A program made the translations under genes and the position numbers. From assembly GCA_951812975.1 (NCBI GenBank), contig CATOTC010000001.1, forward strand, positions 744,001 through 808,000: 64,000 bases of DNA. Direction: 5' to 3'. Below the pieces are notes generated by a model. That model was given only the letters and a program-made list of their open reading frames with translations. It did no database searches and had not been told where the DNA came from. The DNA comes from an uncultured Acidimicrobiales bacterium (GTDB lineage Bacteria; Actinomycetota; Acidimicrobiia; Acidimicrobiales; Aldehydirespiratoraceae). Shown in pieces: positions 27,091-36,526 of the stretch (the first letter of the stretch is position 1; each line of letters begins with the position of its first letter).

Positions 27091-28647
27091 ATGATGAATC
27101 GACAACGGCAAACCATCGTGGCTCTGTTCTGTGCCTTCATGTTGTTGGCCTCTGCATGCGGCAACAGCGGAGATGCGGACGAACCCACCAGGGCAGGGCC
27201 GACCGACGCCAGCGGCGATGACAGCGCCGATGAGTCCGGCGGCGCCGACGACAGCGCAGACTCGACCGACAGCACCGACACCGACAGCACCGACACCGAC
27301 AGCGACAGCACCGACACCGACAGCACCGACGCCGGCAGCACGGACACAGACACAGACGGCACCGACGCCGGCGACAGCTCAGAGGGTGAAGACCAAGACG
27401 TCGAAGAAGACCTCTGGGCCGCACGGCACGAATTCGTCGCGATAGAGGGCGTTCCCGGTGTCAGCGACGATGAGATCTCCGTCGCCGTCGTCGGCATCCG
27501 GGAGTTCAACCCCCTCGGGACCTGCATACTCGACTGTTACATCACAGGCGTTCAGGCATATTTCGACTACATCAACGACGGCGGCGGGATATACGGCCGT
27601 GACCTGGTGATCGGCGAGGAACACGACGACCAGCTCTTCGCGAACCAGCAGGCCGCACTCGAGATCATCTCCGACAACAAGAGCTTCGCATCCTTCCAAG
27701 CGACGCTCAACGCCTCAGGTTGGGGCGATCTCCACGAAGCCGGAATTCCCAGTTTCACCTGGAACATCCACTCGACCGAATCTGTCGACCGCGACACGAT
27801 CTTCGGACACTTCGCAGTCGGCTGCCCTACCTGCTCTCAGCGGGCGGTTCCTTGGCTGGTGTCCATTTCAGGGGCCTCTAAAGTCGCCACGCTCGGCTAC
27901 GGGCTGTCGGAGAACAGTCAGGTCTGCGCCAACGCTCTGGCTTACTCGGTGGAGTTGTACAGCAATGATCTCGGCATCTCCGTCGGCTACGTCAACGACG
28001 ATCTCAGCTATGGGCTGACCAGCGGAATCGCCCCCGAAGTCACCCAGATGATCGATGCCGGAGTCGACTTCATCGCCACCTGTCTGGATCTCAACGGGAT
28101 GAAGACCCTGGCGCAGGAACTGCAACGCCAGGGTGCGCGTGATCAGGTGACGATGTATCACCCCAACACCTATGACGCCGGGTTTGTGGCCGAGGCCGGC
28201 AACTTCTTCGACGGTGACTACGTCATCCCACAGTTCGCAGCCTTCGAGTACGACACAGGCAGCGAACTCAGGGCGTTGTACGACGAGTGGGTTCCACGCC
28301 ACGGCGGTCCGGTGGCGGAACAGACAATGGTTGGTTGGATAAACGCCGACACCATGGTTACCGGTCTGCTCCACGCAGGGCCGGACTTCGATCGTCAGAA
28401 ACTCATAGACGCCCTCAACTCGATTGTCTATGACGCCGACGGGCTCATCAATCCGCTCGAGTTCGGTAGACAGCACGCATCGCCGACCGAGGGTGACCCC
28501 ACCCACGACTACGAACTCGAGTGCATCTCGGCGGTACAGATGCTCGACGGCGGTTTCGTCGGTTTCCAGGAGGCTCCCTTCATGTGTTGGGACAACGCCA
28601 CAACCGCCTGGTCCGAGCCCTTCCCAGTGAACTTCGCGGACCGGTAA
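27091..28647 (+). CDS. LIV-type ABC transporter substrate-binding lipoprotein
   Basis: Lipobox FMLLASAC, long STD/DT linker, then periplasmic binding protein type I fold (VGIREFNPLG...YFDYINDGGGIYGRDLVIGEEHDDQ). Confidence 0.85.
   Translation: MMNRQRQTIVALFCAFMLLASACGNSGDADEPTRAGPTDASGDDSADESGGADDSADSTDSTDTDSTDTDSDSTDTDSTDAGSTDTDTDGTDAGDSSEGEDQDVEEDLWAARHEFVAIEGVPGVSDDEISVAVVGIREFNPLGTCILDCYITGVQAYFDYINDGGGIYGRDLVIGEEHDDQLFANQQAALEIISDNKSFASFQATLNASGWGDLHEAGIPSFTWNIHSTESVDRDTIFGHFAVGCPTCSQRAVPWLVSISGASKVATLGYGLSENSQVCANALAYSVELYSNDLGISVGYVNDDLSYGLTSGIAPEVTQMIDAGVDFIATCLDLNGMKTLAQELQRQGARDQVTMYHPNTYDAGFVAEAGNFFDGDYVIPQFAAFEYDTGSELRALYDEWVPRHGGPVAEQTMVGWINADTMVTGLLHAGPDFDRQKLIDALNSIVYDADGLINPLEFGRQHASPTEGDPTHDYELECISAVQMLDGGFVGFQEAPFMCWDNATTAWSEPFPVNFADR
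27254..27375 (+). repeat. Low-complexity tandem repeat (GACAGCACCGACACC-type) encoding a D/S/T-rich linker
   Basis: DSTDSTDTDSTDTDSDSTDTDSTDAGSTDTDTDGTD. Confidence 0.9.
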
Positions 28648-28656
28648 CCAGAACCG

Positions 28657-30750
28657 GTGATCCTCGCCTCCAGCTTCCTTGAAGATCTGCTTCGCAGTGT
28701 CCTCCAGGGAACGCCTTCAGGTGCTGTCTTCGCGCTGGTCGCCATCGGATTCGTCCTCACCTACAAGACCTCCGGTGTGTTCAACCTGGCGTTCGGCGCG
28801 CAGGCCTACATATCGGCGGCCATGTTCTTCAAGGCGCGTACGCAGTGGAACTGGTCCATTCCGCTGTCGGTGCTCGTGTCGGTCTTCGTGTTGGCTCCGG
28901 CGATCGGGGTGGTTCTGGAACGATTCTTGTTCCGGCATCTGAGAACTGCTTCGGCGGTGTCGAAGCTGGTGGTGACTATCGGCTTGAGCGTGGCGCTTCC
29001 TGCACTGTTCGAGATCTTTGCCGACTACGCCCCGGTTGCCGGCCGCGCGCCCACCGGCATCGTGCCAGAGGGCGGCTCGGTGTTCTACGACCCGCTCGGT
29101 GTGTACCCGTTCAGCCGCGACGAACTGGCTGCAATGGGCGTAATCCTGGCGGCTGTCATCGTGCTGGGAGCGATCTTTCGGTTCACGCCGGTCGGACTGC
29201 AGATGCGGGCGGTGGTCGAGAGCCCGAGGATGACCGAACTCAATGGCATCGCCGCAGACCGGGTCTCTGCGTTCGCCTGGGCATTGTCGAGCACCTTCGC
29301 CGGGATGGCCGGTGTGTTGATCGCCCCCATCCGTTTCAACACGCTCATCTCCACCGACTTCTTCAACGTTGTTTTTGTGGCGATAGCTGCGGCGGCGATC
29401 GGCCGACTCGTCAGCCTTCCGAGAGCGTTGATCGGGGGGATCGGCCTCGGCTGGTTCATCGCCGTCTTCAACACGTTCCTGCCTCGCTGGGCCGACGACC
29501 ACACCTGGTTGCGGCCGCTGAGGGACAACTTCTCGAACTCCCTGCCGTTTGTCGTGTTGTTCGCGATATTGGTGTTCTGGCCCGCTATCAGGCGGGCTAC
29601 CGATGTGGGCGATCCTCTGTCGGGGGTTGATCCGCCGCCTGCCGCTCCCGCCGCTACGGAGCGTCACCGGTTGCTTACCCGGTTCACCTTGCTGTTCGCG
29701 GTCGGTTTCTTTCTGTTCGTCGGGCTGACGGTCTTCTTTCGGGCTGACCGCTCCTGGGTGTTCCTCGTCACCAGCGCGGTGGTCCTCTCGACGGTCTACC
29801 TGTCGATCACGGTCATCACCGGTTTCGCCGGGCAGATCAGTCTCTGCCAGGGGGCCTTCGCGGCTATCGGTGGGTTCACCGTCTTCCAGATGGCCGATCG
29901 CTTCGACCTGTCGGTGCTGTTAGCGGCCCTGATCGGCGCTTCTATTGCAGCTCTGGTCGGTGCGATAATGTCACTGCCGGTGTTGCGCCTCGGCGGGATC
30001 TGGCTGGCTATCGCTACGCTCGCCTTCGCCTTCTTCTTCGACGCAGTCCTTGTGCGCATGTCGTGGATCGGGGGCGGCGACACTGCGCTGCTGCAGGGAA
30101 CCCGGGTGCCCCGACCCATCCTGGGACCGATCGACTTCGGCAACGACAAATCGTTTCTGGCGCTCGCCGTTGTGGTGTTCGTGATCACCTCGCTGGCAGT
30201 GATTCAACTTCGCGAGGGCACGATCGGGAGGACGCTTCGGGCGATCCGCGGCAGCGAGGTGGCCGCCGAGTCGATCGGCATCTCCCCCGCCAAAGCTCGT
30301 ATCGCGGCCTTCGCAACCTCAGCGTTCATCGCCGGTCTGGGCGGTGCAATGATGACCATGCACCAGGAAAACGTCAACTACCAGAACAACTTCTCACCGG
30401 TCGGCTCGCTGTTCTGGCTGGTTCTGGTGGTGACCTTGAGTGTGCGCACGGTTGAGGGCGCTGCTCAGGCCGGAGCCGCGTTCTCGATGTTCGAACCGCT
30501 GATCCTGAAGGGCGAGCTCTTCGCCTGGCTGCTGCGGGCAGAACATCGGCTCCCGGGGTTCTTCCCCATATCCGGGAAGTGGCGTTTCATCCTGTTCGGC
30601 CTGGGAGCAATGCAGTTCGCCCGACATCCGGAGGGTCTGCTCGAGCATGGCAAACGGCGGGCCACCGCCGGGCTGAACCGACGATTGGCGAGACGCGACC
30701 AGACCCGCCTTGTTTCTCGGAGTGCGGATTCAGGCGGCGGTGCGACGTGA
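28657..30750 (+). CDS. Fused LivH-LivM ABC transporter permease
   Basis: N-half SGAVFALVAIGFVLTYKTSGVFNLAFGAQAYISA (LivH) and C-half TGFAGQISLCQGAFAAIGG...GTIGRTLRAIRGSEVAAESIGI (LivM) in one ORF; GTG start. Confidence 0.93.
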   Translation: MILASSFLEDLLRSVLQGTPSGAVFALVAIGFVLTYKTSGVFNLAFGAQAYISAAMFFKARTQWNWSIPLSVLVSVFVLAPAIGVVLERFLFRHLRTASAVSKLVVTIGLSVALPALFEIFADYAPVAGRAPTGIVPEGGSVFYDPLGVYPFSRDELAAMGVILAAVIVLGAIFRFTPVGLQMRAVVESPRMTELNGIAADRVSAFAWALSSTFAGMAGVLIAPIRFNTLISTDFFNVVFVAIAAAAIGRLVSLPRALIGGIGLGWFIAVFNTFLPRWADDHTWLRPLRDNFSNSLPFVVLFAILVFWPAIRRATDVGDPLSGVDPPPAAPAATERHRLLTRFTLLFAVGFFLFVGLTVFFRADRSWVFLVTSAVVLSTVYLSITVITGFAGQISLCQGAFAAIGGFTVFQMADRFDLSVLLAALIGASIAALVGAIMSLPVLRLGGIWLAIATLAFAFFFDAVLVRMSWIGGGDTALLQGTRVPRPILGPIDFGNDKSFLALAVVVFVITSLAVIQLREGTIGRTLRAIRGSEVAAESIGISPAKARIAAFATSAFIAGLGGAMMTMHQENVNYQNNFSPVGSLFWLVLVVTLSVRTVEGAAQAGAAFSMFEPLILKGELFAWLLRAEHRLPGFFPISGKWRFILFGLGAMQFARHPEGLLEHGKRRATAGLNRRLARRDQTRLVSRSADSGGGAT

Positions 30751-31688
30751 TCTCGCCTGATGTGCTGGCCGTGTCCGGGATCAAGAAGACCTTCTCGGGC
30801 ATTGTCGCGCTCGACGACGTGAGCCTCACCGTCGAGACAGGCGAACGAGTGGGGTTGATCGGGCCCAACGGTGCTGGCAAGACGACACTGTTCAACTGTC
30901 TGCTGGGGATCCTGCGGCCCGACGCGGGGCAGGTCGAGTTGAACGGTGTCGACGTCACGGGCCATCGCGTGCACAAGCGCGCCCAAGCTGGGATGGGCCG
31001 TACATTCCAGCGCATCGAACTGTTCAGCGACACGACGGTTCGGGAGCATCTGCTCATCGCCGAGCGGGTACGCAACAACAGCGGCGCTTTCTGGAAGGAC
31101 CTCCTGGGGCGGGGCAGGCCCAACGCGGCGGAGATCTCTGCTTGCGACGCGGTGCTCGAGATGCTGGGACTCGGCGAAGTCGCCGAGGTCCCCATCGAGT
31201 CTTTGAGCCTCGGGCAGGGGCGACTCGTGGAGGTCGGACGGGCACTGATGACCGATCCGCAGATCCTGCTGCTGGACGAGCCGTCCTCGGGGCTCGACCG
31301 CTCCGAGACCAACGCTCTGGCCGCAACCCTGGGGGCCATCCAGAGCGAGCGAGGATTCGCCATCCTGCTGGTCGAACACGACGTGGAGCTGGTGGCTGAG
31401 TTCACCACCAGGTTGTATGTGCTCGACTTCGGCCAGCTGATCGCACACGGCCCGACCACCGAGACGCTCGCTTCGCCCGCCGTGCGAAACGCCTACCTCG
31501 GTGCGGGTGCTGCCGTTGCTGGCGCTGCGGACGACGCCGCAGACCCGCCCAAAGCCGACACTAAACGCGGGCTTGGCGTTGCTGGCGCTGCGGACGGCGC
31601 CGCAGATCCCCCTAGAACCGATACCGGGCGCGAGCTTGGTGCCGGAGATCCCCCCGGAGCCGAACCGGGAACGGGGGGTGAGTTGTGA
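30747..31688 (+). CDS. LIV-type ABC transporter ATP-binding protein (LivG-like) with repetitive Ala/Asp/Pro C-terminal tail
   Basis: GLIGPNGAGKTTLFNCLLG, LSLGQGRLVEVGRALMTDPQILLLDEPSSGLD; GTGA overlap with the permease stop. Confidence 0.93.
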   Translation: MISPDVLAVSGIKKTFSGIVALDDVSLTVETGERVGLIGPNGAGKTTLFNCLLGILRPDAGQVELNGVDVTGHRVHKRAQAGMGRTFQRIELFSDTTVREHLLIAERVRNNSGAFWKDLLGRGRPNAAEISACDAVLEMLGLGEVAEVPIESLSLGQGRLVEVGRALMTDPQILLLDEPSSGLDRSETNALAATLGAIQSERGFAILLVEHDVELVAEFTTRLYVLDFGQLIAHGPTTETLASPAVRNAYLGAGAAVAGAADDAADPPKADTKRGLGVAGAADGAADPPRTDTGRELGAGDPPGAEPGTGGEL

Positions 31689-32401
31689 CTGCGTTGCTGG
31701 AGTTGCGTGACGTGTGGGCGGAATATGGGCCGTTTCGGGCGCTCTTCGGCGTTGACCTGAAAGTCCCGCCAGGCGGCGCGGTAGCACTCCTCGGCGCCAA
31801 CGGCGCCGGCAAGACGACTGTTGCGCGGGTCGCTACCGGGCTCGTTCAAGCCAGTGCCGGTGATGTGGCAGTAGACGGCATCGAAATGACGAACCGTCCG
31901 ACCTACGCCTACGCTCGGGCAGGCATCGCGCATGCCCCCGAGGGACGTTCGATCTTCGCCAGTTTCACCGTTGAGGAGAACCTCACCCTGACGTTCCGGA
32001 GTTTTCTCGGCAGGCAAAAAGTGGGTGAATCGCTGGAACAGGCTTTCGAACTGTTCCCCCGCCTCGGAGAACGTCGTTCGCAGACGGCCGGAACCCTTTC
32101 GGGCGGGGAACAACGGATGCTCTCACTGGCCCGGGTTCTGGTGCTCCAACCTCGCCTGCTGATCGCCGATGAACTGTCGCTGGGTCTCGCCCCGATCGTG
32201 GTCGACGAGGTCTATTCCACACTCGAGGCGATCCGTAGTTCCGGCACCGCTCTGTTGATCGTCGAACAGCACATGGCGCATGCCCTTGAACTGTGCGACG
32301 ACGCGGTGCTGCTCGAACACGGAAAGGTCGCCTGGCAGGGATCGGCGAGCGATGCCGGCGATGTCGTCACCGGCCGACTGTTCGAGTCGGCCGGAGACTA
32401 G
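31685..32401 (+). CDS. LIV-type ABC transporter ATP-binding protein (LivF-like)
   Basis: LLGANGAGKTTVARVATGL, APEGRSIFASFTVEENL, LSGGEQRMLSLARVL; GTGA overlap. Confidence 0.93.
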   Translation: MTALLELRDVWAEYGPFRALFGVDLKVPPGGAVALLGANGAGKTTVARVATGLVQASAGDVAVDGIEMTNRPTYAYARAGIAHAPEGRSIFASFTVEENLTLTFRSFLGRQKVGESLEQAFELFPRLGERRSQTAGTLSGGEQRMLSLARVLVLQPRLLIADELSLGLAPIVVDEVYSTLEAIRSSGTALLIVEQHMAHALELCDDAVLLEHGKVAWQGSASDAGDVVTGRLFESAGD

Positions 32402-32411
32402 GCCGGTCGCG

Positions 32412-33059
32412 TCACCAACCGCTGCGGATCAGCCCGTAGACGTTGGCGAAACTCTCAACGATCTCAGCTGGCAACGGCACCACCCCACCCAGAGCCTCCG
32501 CTCCGTGCGCAACCCTGGCCGTGTGTTCCACCACCTCAGCGGTGTGCAGGGCATCTTCTGGCGAGTGACCGACGCAGAGCAGGCCGTGGTTGGCCATAAG
32601 CACCGCGCCTCGGTCGCCGAGGTGGCGGACCACTTCGGCAGCCAGTTCGTCGCTGCCCGTCATGCGATACTCCGAGACCGCTATATCGCCACCGACATAG
32701 ACGATCCCCTCCTCGATGCACACCGGAATGGGCTTGCGGGCCAAGGCGAACATCGAGCCGTACCGAGGATGACAGTGAACCACTCCCCCGACCTCAAAGA
32801 ACGCGTTGTAACAGGCCAGATGCATCGCCTTCTCGCTTGACGGCCGGGCCGTGCCCGAAACGGGCTCCCCGTCGAGGTCCACGACCGCGAGGTTGTCCAC
32901 CGAAATGTCGACGTAGGGGACCGACGACGGCGTCATGACGATCGATCCGTCGGCTTGACGACCCGAGACGTTCCCCGCGGTGCCGACGACGAGCCCGATG
33001 TCGTACATTCGCCTGGCCGTGTCGACCACCGCTTGACGGATGTCCGGATTGTCGCTCAT
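32412..33059 (-). CDS. Class II aldolase/adducin family protein (FucA-like)
   Basis: GLVVGTAGNVSGRQADGSIVMTPSSVPYVDI, SSEKAMHLACYNAF...VVHCHPRYGSMFALARKPIP, ANHGLLCVG. Confidence 0.92.
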   Translation of the reverse strand: MSDNPDIRQAVVDTARRMYDIGLVVGTAGNVSGRQADGSIVMTPSSVPYVDISVDNLAVVDLDGEPVSGTARPSSEKAMHLACYNAFFEVGGVVHCHPRYGSMFALARKPIPVCIEEGIVYVGGDIAVSEYRMTGSDELAAEVVRHLGDRGAVLMANHGLLCVGHSPEDALHTAEVVEHTARVAHGAEALGGVVPLPAEIVESFANVYGLIRSGW

Positions 33060-34036
33060 GACAACACCTCCGGGTTGACGCAGTTCAACGGGCGCTCGCC
33101 GGCCAGGATCGCTTTCACGTCCGCCACGATCATCTCGGTCTGACGGATCTCCACATCGTAGGTTGCTCCGCCGATGTGAGGCGTGATCACCACATTGTCC
33201 ATTTGCAGCAGCGGGTGTTCGACCGGAAGCGACTCGCCGTCGACATGGTCGAGGGCAGCACCGCCGAGGTGACCACTCTTGAGCGCAGCGATCAGCGCAT
33301 CGACATCATGCAGACCCGCTCGCGCTGTGTTGATGTACAGCGCTTCCGGTCTCATCTGCGCGAATCTCGCCTCGTTCATCATCTGTTGCGTGTCGGCTGT
33401 GACGTTGGCGTGCATCGAGACAACGTCGGCCTGCACCAGCAGATCACCCAGTTCATGGCTGGCGTCGCCAACATATGGATCATGGCTGATCACGGTCATG
33501 CCGAGGCCTTCCAGTCTCCATTTCACTGCTCGGCCCACCGCGCCGAGTCCCACGAGCCCGGCTGTCCGACCTGCCAGTTGCCAAGTCCGGTAACGCTGAT
33601 AGGGCAGCGTCTCTCCAAAGACCGTGCCATTGACCATGTCGCGATGACCCGGAATGACCCGTCGAGCCAGTGCCATCAACAGAGCCACAGTCATCTCCGC
33701 CACCGCATCGGCGTTGCGTTCCGGCGCACTGACAACCGGAATCCCCGCCGAGGTCGCACCCGCCACATCGACGTTGGTGGGGTTGCCTCTAGTGGCAGCG
33801 ATCAGTTTCAACGGAAGATCGAACACCGCGCCGGAACAGAAGTCTGCCTCGCAGATCAGAATCTCAGCACCCGACTCCCGAAGCTCGGCGGCCAGGTCGT
33901 CCGGGCCGTAGAGCCTGATCGGGGTGTACTCCAGCCAGGGATCGAAGATCACCTCAACCACCTTGCGAAGCTCTTCGAGCGCCGGACCGCGTAGCGGCGC
34001 AGTAACGAACGCACGGGGTCTTGACATGACCCCCAC
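33056..34036 (-). CDS. D-isomer-specific 2-hydroxyacid dehydrogenase (phosphoglycerate dehydrogenase-like)
   Basis: AGLVGLGAVGRAVKWRLEGLGMTVISHDPYV, YINTARAGLHDVDALIAALKSGHLGGAALDHVDGESLP, ITPHIGGAT. Confidence 0.92.
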   Translation of the reverse strand: MGVMSRPRAFVTAPLRGPALEELRKVVEVIFDPWLEYTPIRLYGPDDLAAELRESGAEILICEADFCSGAVFDLPLKLIAATRGNPTNVDVAGATSAGIPVVSAPERNADAVAEMTVALLMALARRVIPGHRDMVNGTVFGETLPYQRYRTWQLAGRTAGLVGLGAVGRAVKWRLEGLGMTVISHDPYVGDASHELGDLLVQADVVSMHANVTADTQQMMNEARFAQMRPEALYINTARAGLHDVDALIAALKSGHLGGAALDHVDGESLPVEHPLLQMDNVVITPHIGGATYDVEIRQTEMIVADVKAILAGERPLNCVNPEVLS

Positions 34037-34089
34037 GTTAGAGGCTGGAAGCGTCAGGCTCCTAGAATGACCTGGCGGAGGGGCGACTT

Positions 34090-35457
34090 GTGGCGCAGGT
34101 GACCGTGGGAATCGACATCGGGACCACTTCGGTCAAGGCCGTGGCCGCGGCTGCCGACGGCGAAATCGTTGCACGTACGCGGGTCGGTCATCGTCTAATC
34201 GCTCCAAGCTCGGACCGATTTGAACATGATCCGAGATCAGCGTGGATCGACAATGTGACAGCCGCCTGGAAGGTGGTGAGCGCGGGCCACGATGTGGCCG
34301 GAGTCTGCGTGTCGGCGATGGTTCCGTCGCTGTGCGGTGTCGACGATCGTGGCGAACCCGTGACACCCGGACTGCTCTATGGTGACGCCCGAGGTCGTTA
34401 CAGGCCGTCCGGCGCAACACCTGGGGATCTGCCGACGACCGGTCTCGGCGAGGTCGCCGGGTTCGCCGGCTGGATCGCCGCACAACCCGGAGTCGCCGCC
34501 CTGTGGCCCGCACAGGCGGTTGCCAATCACGCTCTGTGCGGGGTGGGAGCCATCGACACGTCCAGCGCAATGACGATGACCCCGCTGTTCGGCATCGAGG
34601 GCTGGGACGCCGAGATACTCGAAATGCTCGGCCTCAACGCCGGCCAACTTCCCGTCACATGCCCGGGGCAGACGCCGATCCCGCGCAACAGCTCTCACGG
34701 GGCCTCTTCGATCATCGGGGCCACCACGGCTGTCTCAGGTGGCACGATCGATGCGTTGGCAGAACAGACCGTCGCCGACGCCCACGCCCCCGGCGATGTG
34801 CTGGTGGTCTGTGGCACGACTCTGATCATCTGGGGGTTGACCGACGAATGGCGCGAGGTCGACGGGTTGTGGACCATCCCGTACGCAGTCGACGGTCGGA
34901 TCGCGATCGGCGGCGCCAGCAACGCGGGCGGACTCTTCATCGACCGCGTGCGCTCAATGATCGGCGATGTCGACGAAGCTGACCTGCTCGACGTGAGCGC
35001 AGCAGATCTACCAGTTTGGATTCCGTATCTTCGAGGTGAGCGAACCCCCTGGCATGACCCCCTTCGCCGGGCAGAGCTGCTGGGACTGGGACTCAACCAC
35101 GGGCCCGTCGAGATTGTCGCGGCCGCCTACGAGGCTGCCGCATTCGTTGTGCGGCATCACCTTGATCTTGCTGACGTCTCTGCGCAGAGAATCGTGGCCG
35201 CCGGGGGCGGGATCCAGAGCAGAGCCTGGATGCAGGCACTGGCCGACTGCAGCGGTCTTGGAGTCGACGTGTCTGTCCATCCCGAAGGTGCAGCTCTCGG
35301 GGCGGCATACGCCGCACGGGTCTGCGCAGGTCTGGAAGCCGACTCATCGGACAGCAGAAGTTGGGCCCGAATCAGCCGTCGGGTCGAACCGCGCGATCGA
35401 GCCGCAGAAGCGGCCGACAGCAGATACCAGCGTTTCCGCGAAGCCGTCGAACGATGA
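34090..35457 (+). CDS. FGGY-family carbohydrate kinase
   Basis: VGIDIGTTSVKAVAAAADGEIVARTRVGH, GGASNAGGLFIDRV, RIVAAGGGIQSRAWMQALADCSGLGVDV; GTG start. Confidence 0.9.
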   Translation: MAQVTVGIDIGTTSVKAVAAAADGEIVARTRVGHRLIAPSSDRFEHDPRSAWIDNVTAAWKVVSAGHDVAGVCVSAMVPSLCGVDDRGEPVTPGLLYGDARGRYRPSGATPGDLPTTGLGEVAGFAGWIAAQPGVAALWPAQAVANHALCGVGAIDTSSAMTMTPLFGIEGWDAEILEMLGLNAGQLPVTCPGQTPIPRNSSHGASSIIGATTAVSGGTIDALAEQTVADAHAPGDVLVVCGTTLIIWGLTDEWREVDGLWTIPYAVDGRIAIGGASNAGGLFIDRVRSMIGDVDEADLLDVSAADLPVWIPYLRGERTPWHDPLRRAELLGLGLNHGPVEIVAAAYEAAAFVVRHHLDLADVSAQRIVAAGGGIQSRAWMQALADCSGLGVDVSVHPEGAALGAAYAARVCAGLEADSSDSRSWARISRRVEPRDRAAEAADSRYQRFREAVER

Positions 35458-35590
35458 ACTGCCGGCTGTGTCGAGGCGATGTCGGCACGTCTCGCCTTTC
35501 GGGAACCGACTGACCCGAGTACCTGACTCGCCGATCAGCAACCCGGTCAGCTACAACTAGCAGCATGAGCGTTGCCAGACTGGTCGAACG

Positions 35591-36511
35591 ATGAAGTTCT
35601 CCGTCACCTATCCGCTCGTCCACCACCCCTACAACCCTGAACTCCTGACCAAGCAAAGCTTGACCCGGTTCGCTCAAACAGCCGAGAACGCCGGTTTCGA
35701 CGCGATGGGGTTCACCGACCATCCAGCACCCACCCACCGTTGGCTCAGTGCCGGGGGCCACGATGCGCTCGACCCGTTCTCGGCACTTGCCTTCGTGGCC
35801 GCGGTCACCGACCGCATGCTGTTGATTCCCAACATTGTTGTTCTCCCCTACCGAAACCCCTTCCTCGTCGCCAAGTCGATAGCGACTATCGACGCCTTGA
35901 GCGGCGGACGGTTCGTGCTGGCGACCGGCACCGGCTATCTGAAAGGCGAGTACAAAGCGTTGGGAGTCGACTTCGATGAGCGCAACGAGCTGTTCGACGA
36001 GGCGATCGAGGTTCTGCGCGGCGTCTGGGAGCACGATGATTTTGCCTACGAAGGCCGCAATTTCCTGGCCTACGGGCAGACCGCCAACCCGAAGCCCGGC
36101 AGGGTTCCGATCTGGATCGGCGGAAACAGCAGACTCTCACGCAGGCGGGTCGCGGCTGTTGCCGACGGCTGGGTCCCGTTCCCCGCGCCGCGAGCCCTGG
36201 CCAGCACGACCAAGACTCCGCCACTGGAAACTCCTGAGGACCTCGCCGAGATGCTCGACTACCTCTGGCGGCATGTGGACGACCAGGGCCGTGACCGCTC
36301 AGAGATCGACGTCTGCTTCGGTTCTGATGCGGGAGGCTCTCCGGCATCAGAGACCTTCGACGCAGGCGCCCAGATCGAGGGACTGGCCTCGCTGAACGCG
36401 TTGGGCGTCACCTGGGCGTCGGTGACCGTGCCGGGAGACTCGATCAACCGCGCCCTCGAGGCCCTGCAGCGCTACGGCACCGAGGTCATCGCCGCAGCCG
36501 ACACCAGTTGA
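35591..36511 (+). CDS. LLM-class F420-dependent oxidoreductase
   Basis: NAGFDAMGFTDHPAPTHRWL, LVAKSIATIDALSGGRFVLATGTGYLKGEYKALG. Confidence 0.9.
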   Translation: MKFSVTYPLVHHPYNPELLTKQSLTRFAQTAENAGFDAMGFTDHPAPTHRWLSAGGHDALDPFSALAFVAAVTDRMLLIPNIVVLPYRNPFLVAKSIATIDALSGGRFVLATGTGYLKGEYKALGVDFDERNELFDEAIEVLRGVWEHDDFAYEGRNFLAYGQTANPKPGRVPIWIGGNSRLSRRRVAAVADGWVPFPAPRALASTTKTPPLETPEDLAEMLDYLWRHVDDQGRDRSEIDVCFGSDAGGSPASETFDAGAQIEGLASLNALGVTWASVTVPGDSINRALEALQRYGTEVIAAADTS

Positions 36512-36526
36512 CGCTCACCCCGCCGC

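Noticed and set aside
27137-27424. Cys/Arg-rich minus-strand ORF (CRRRRCRLCLCPCCRRRCCRCRCC)
   Set aside because: Antisense translation of the GAC/AGC/ACC repeat in the lipoprotein linker; not a real metal-binding peptide.
28640-28658. ACCGGT-N7-ACCGGT mini-hairpin spanning the binding-protein stop and the permease GTG
   Set aside because: 6-bp stem made of a common self-complementary hexamer; too weak to claim a regulatory role.
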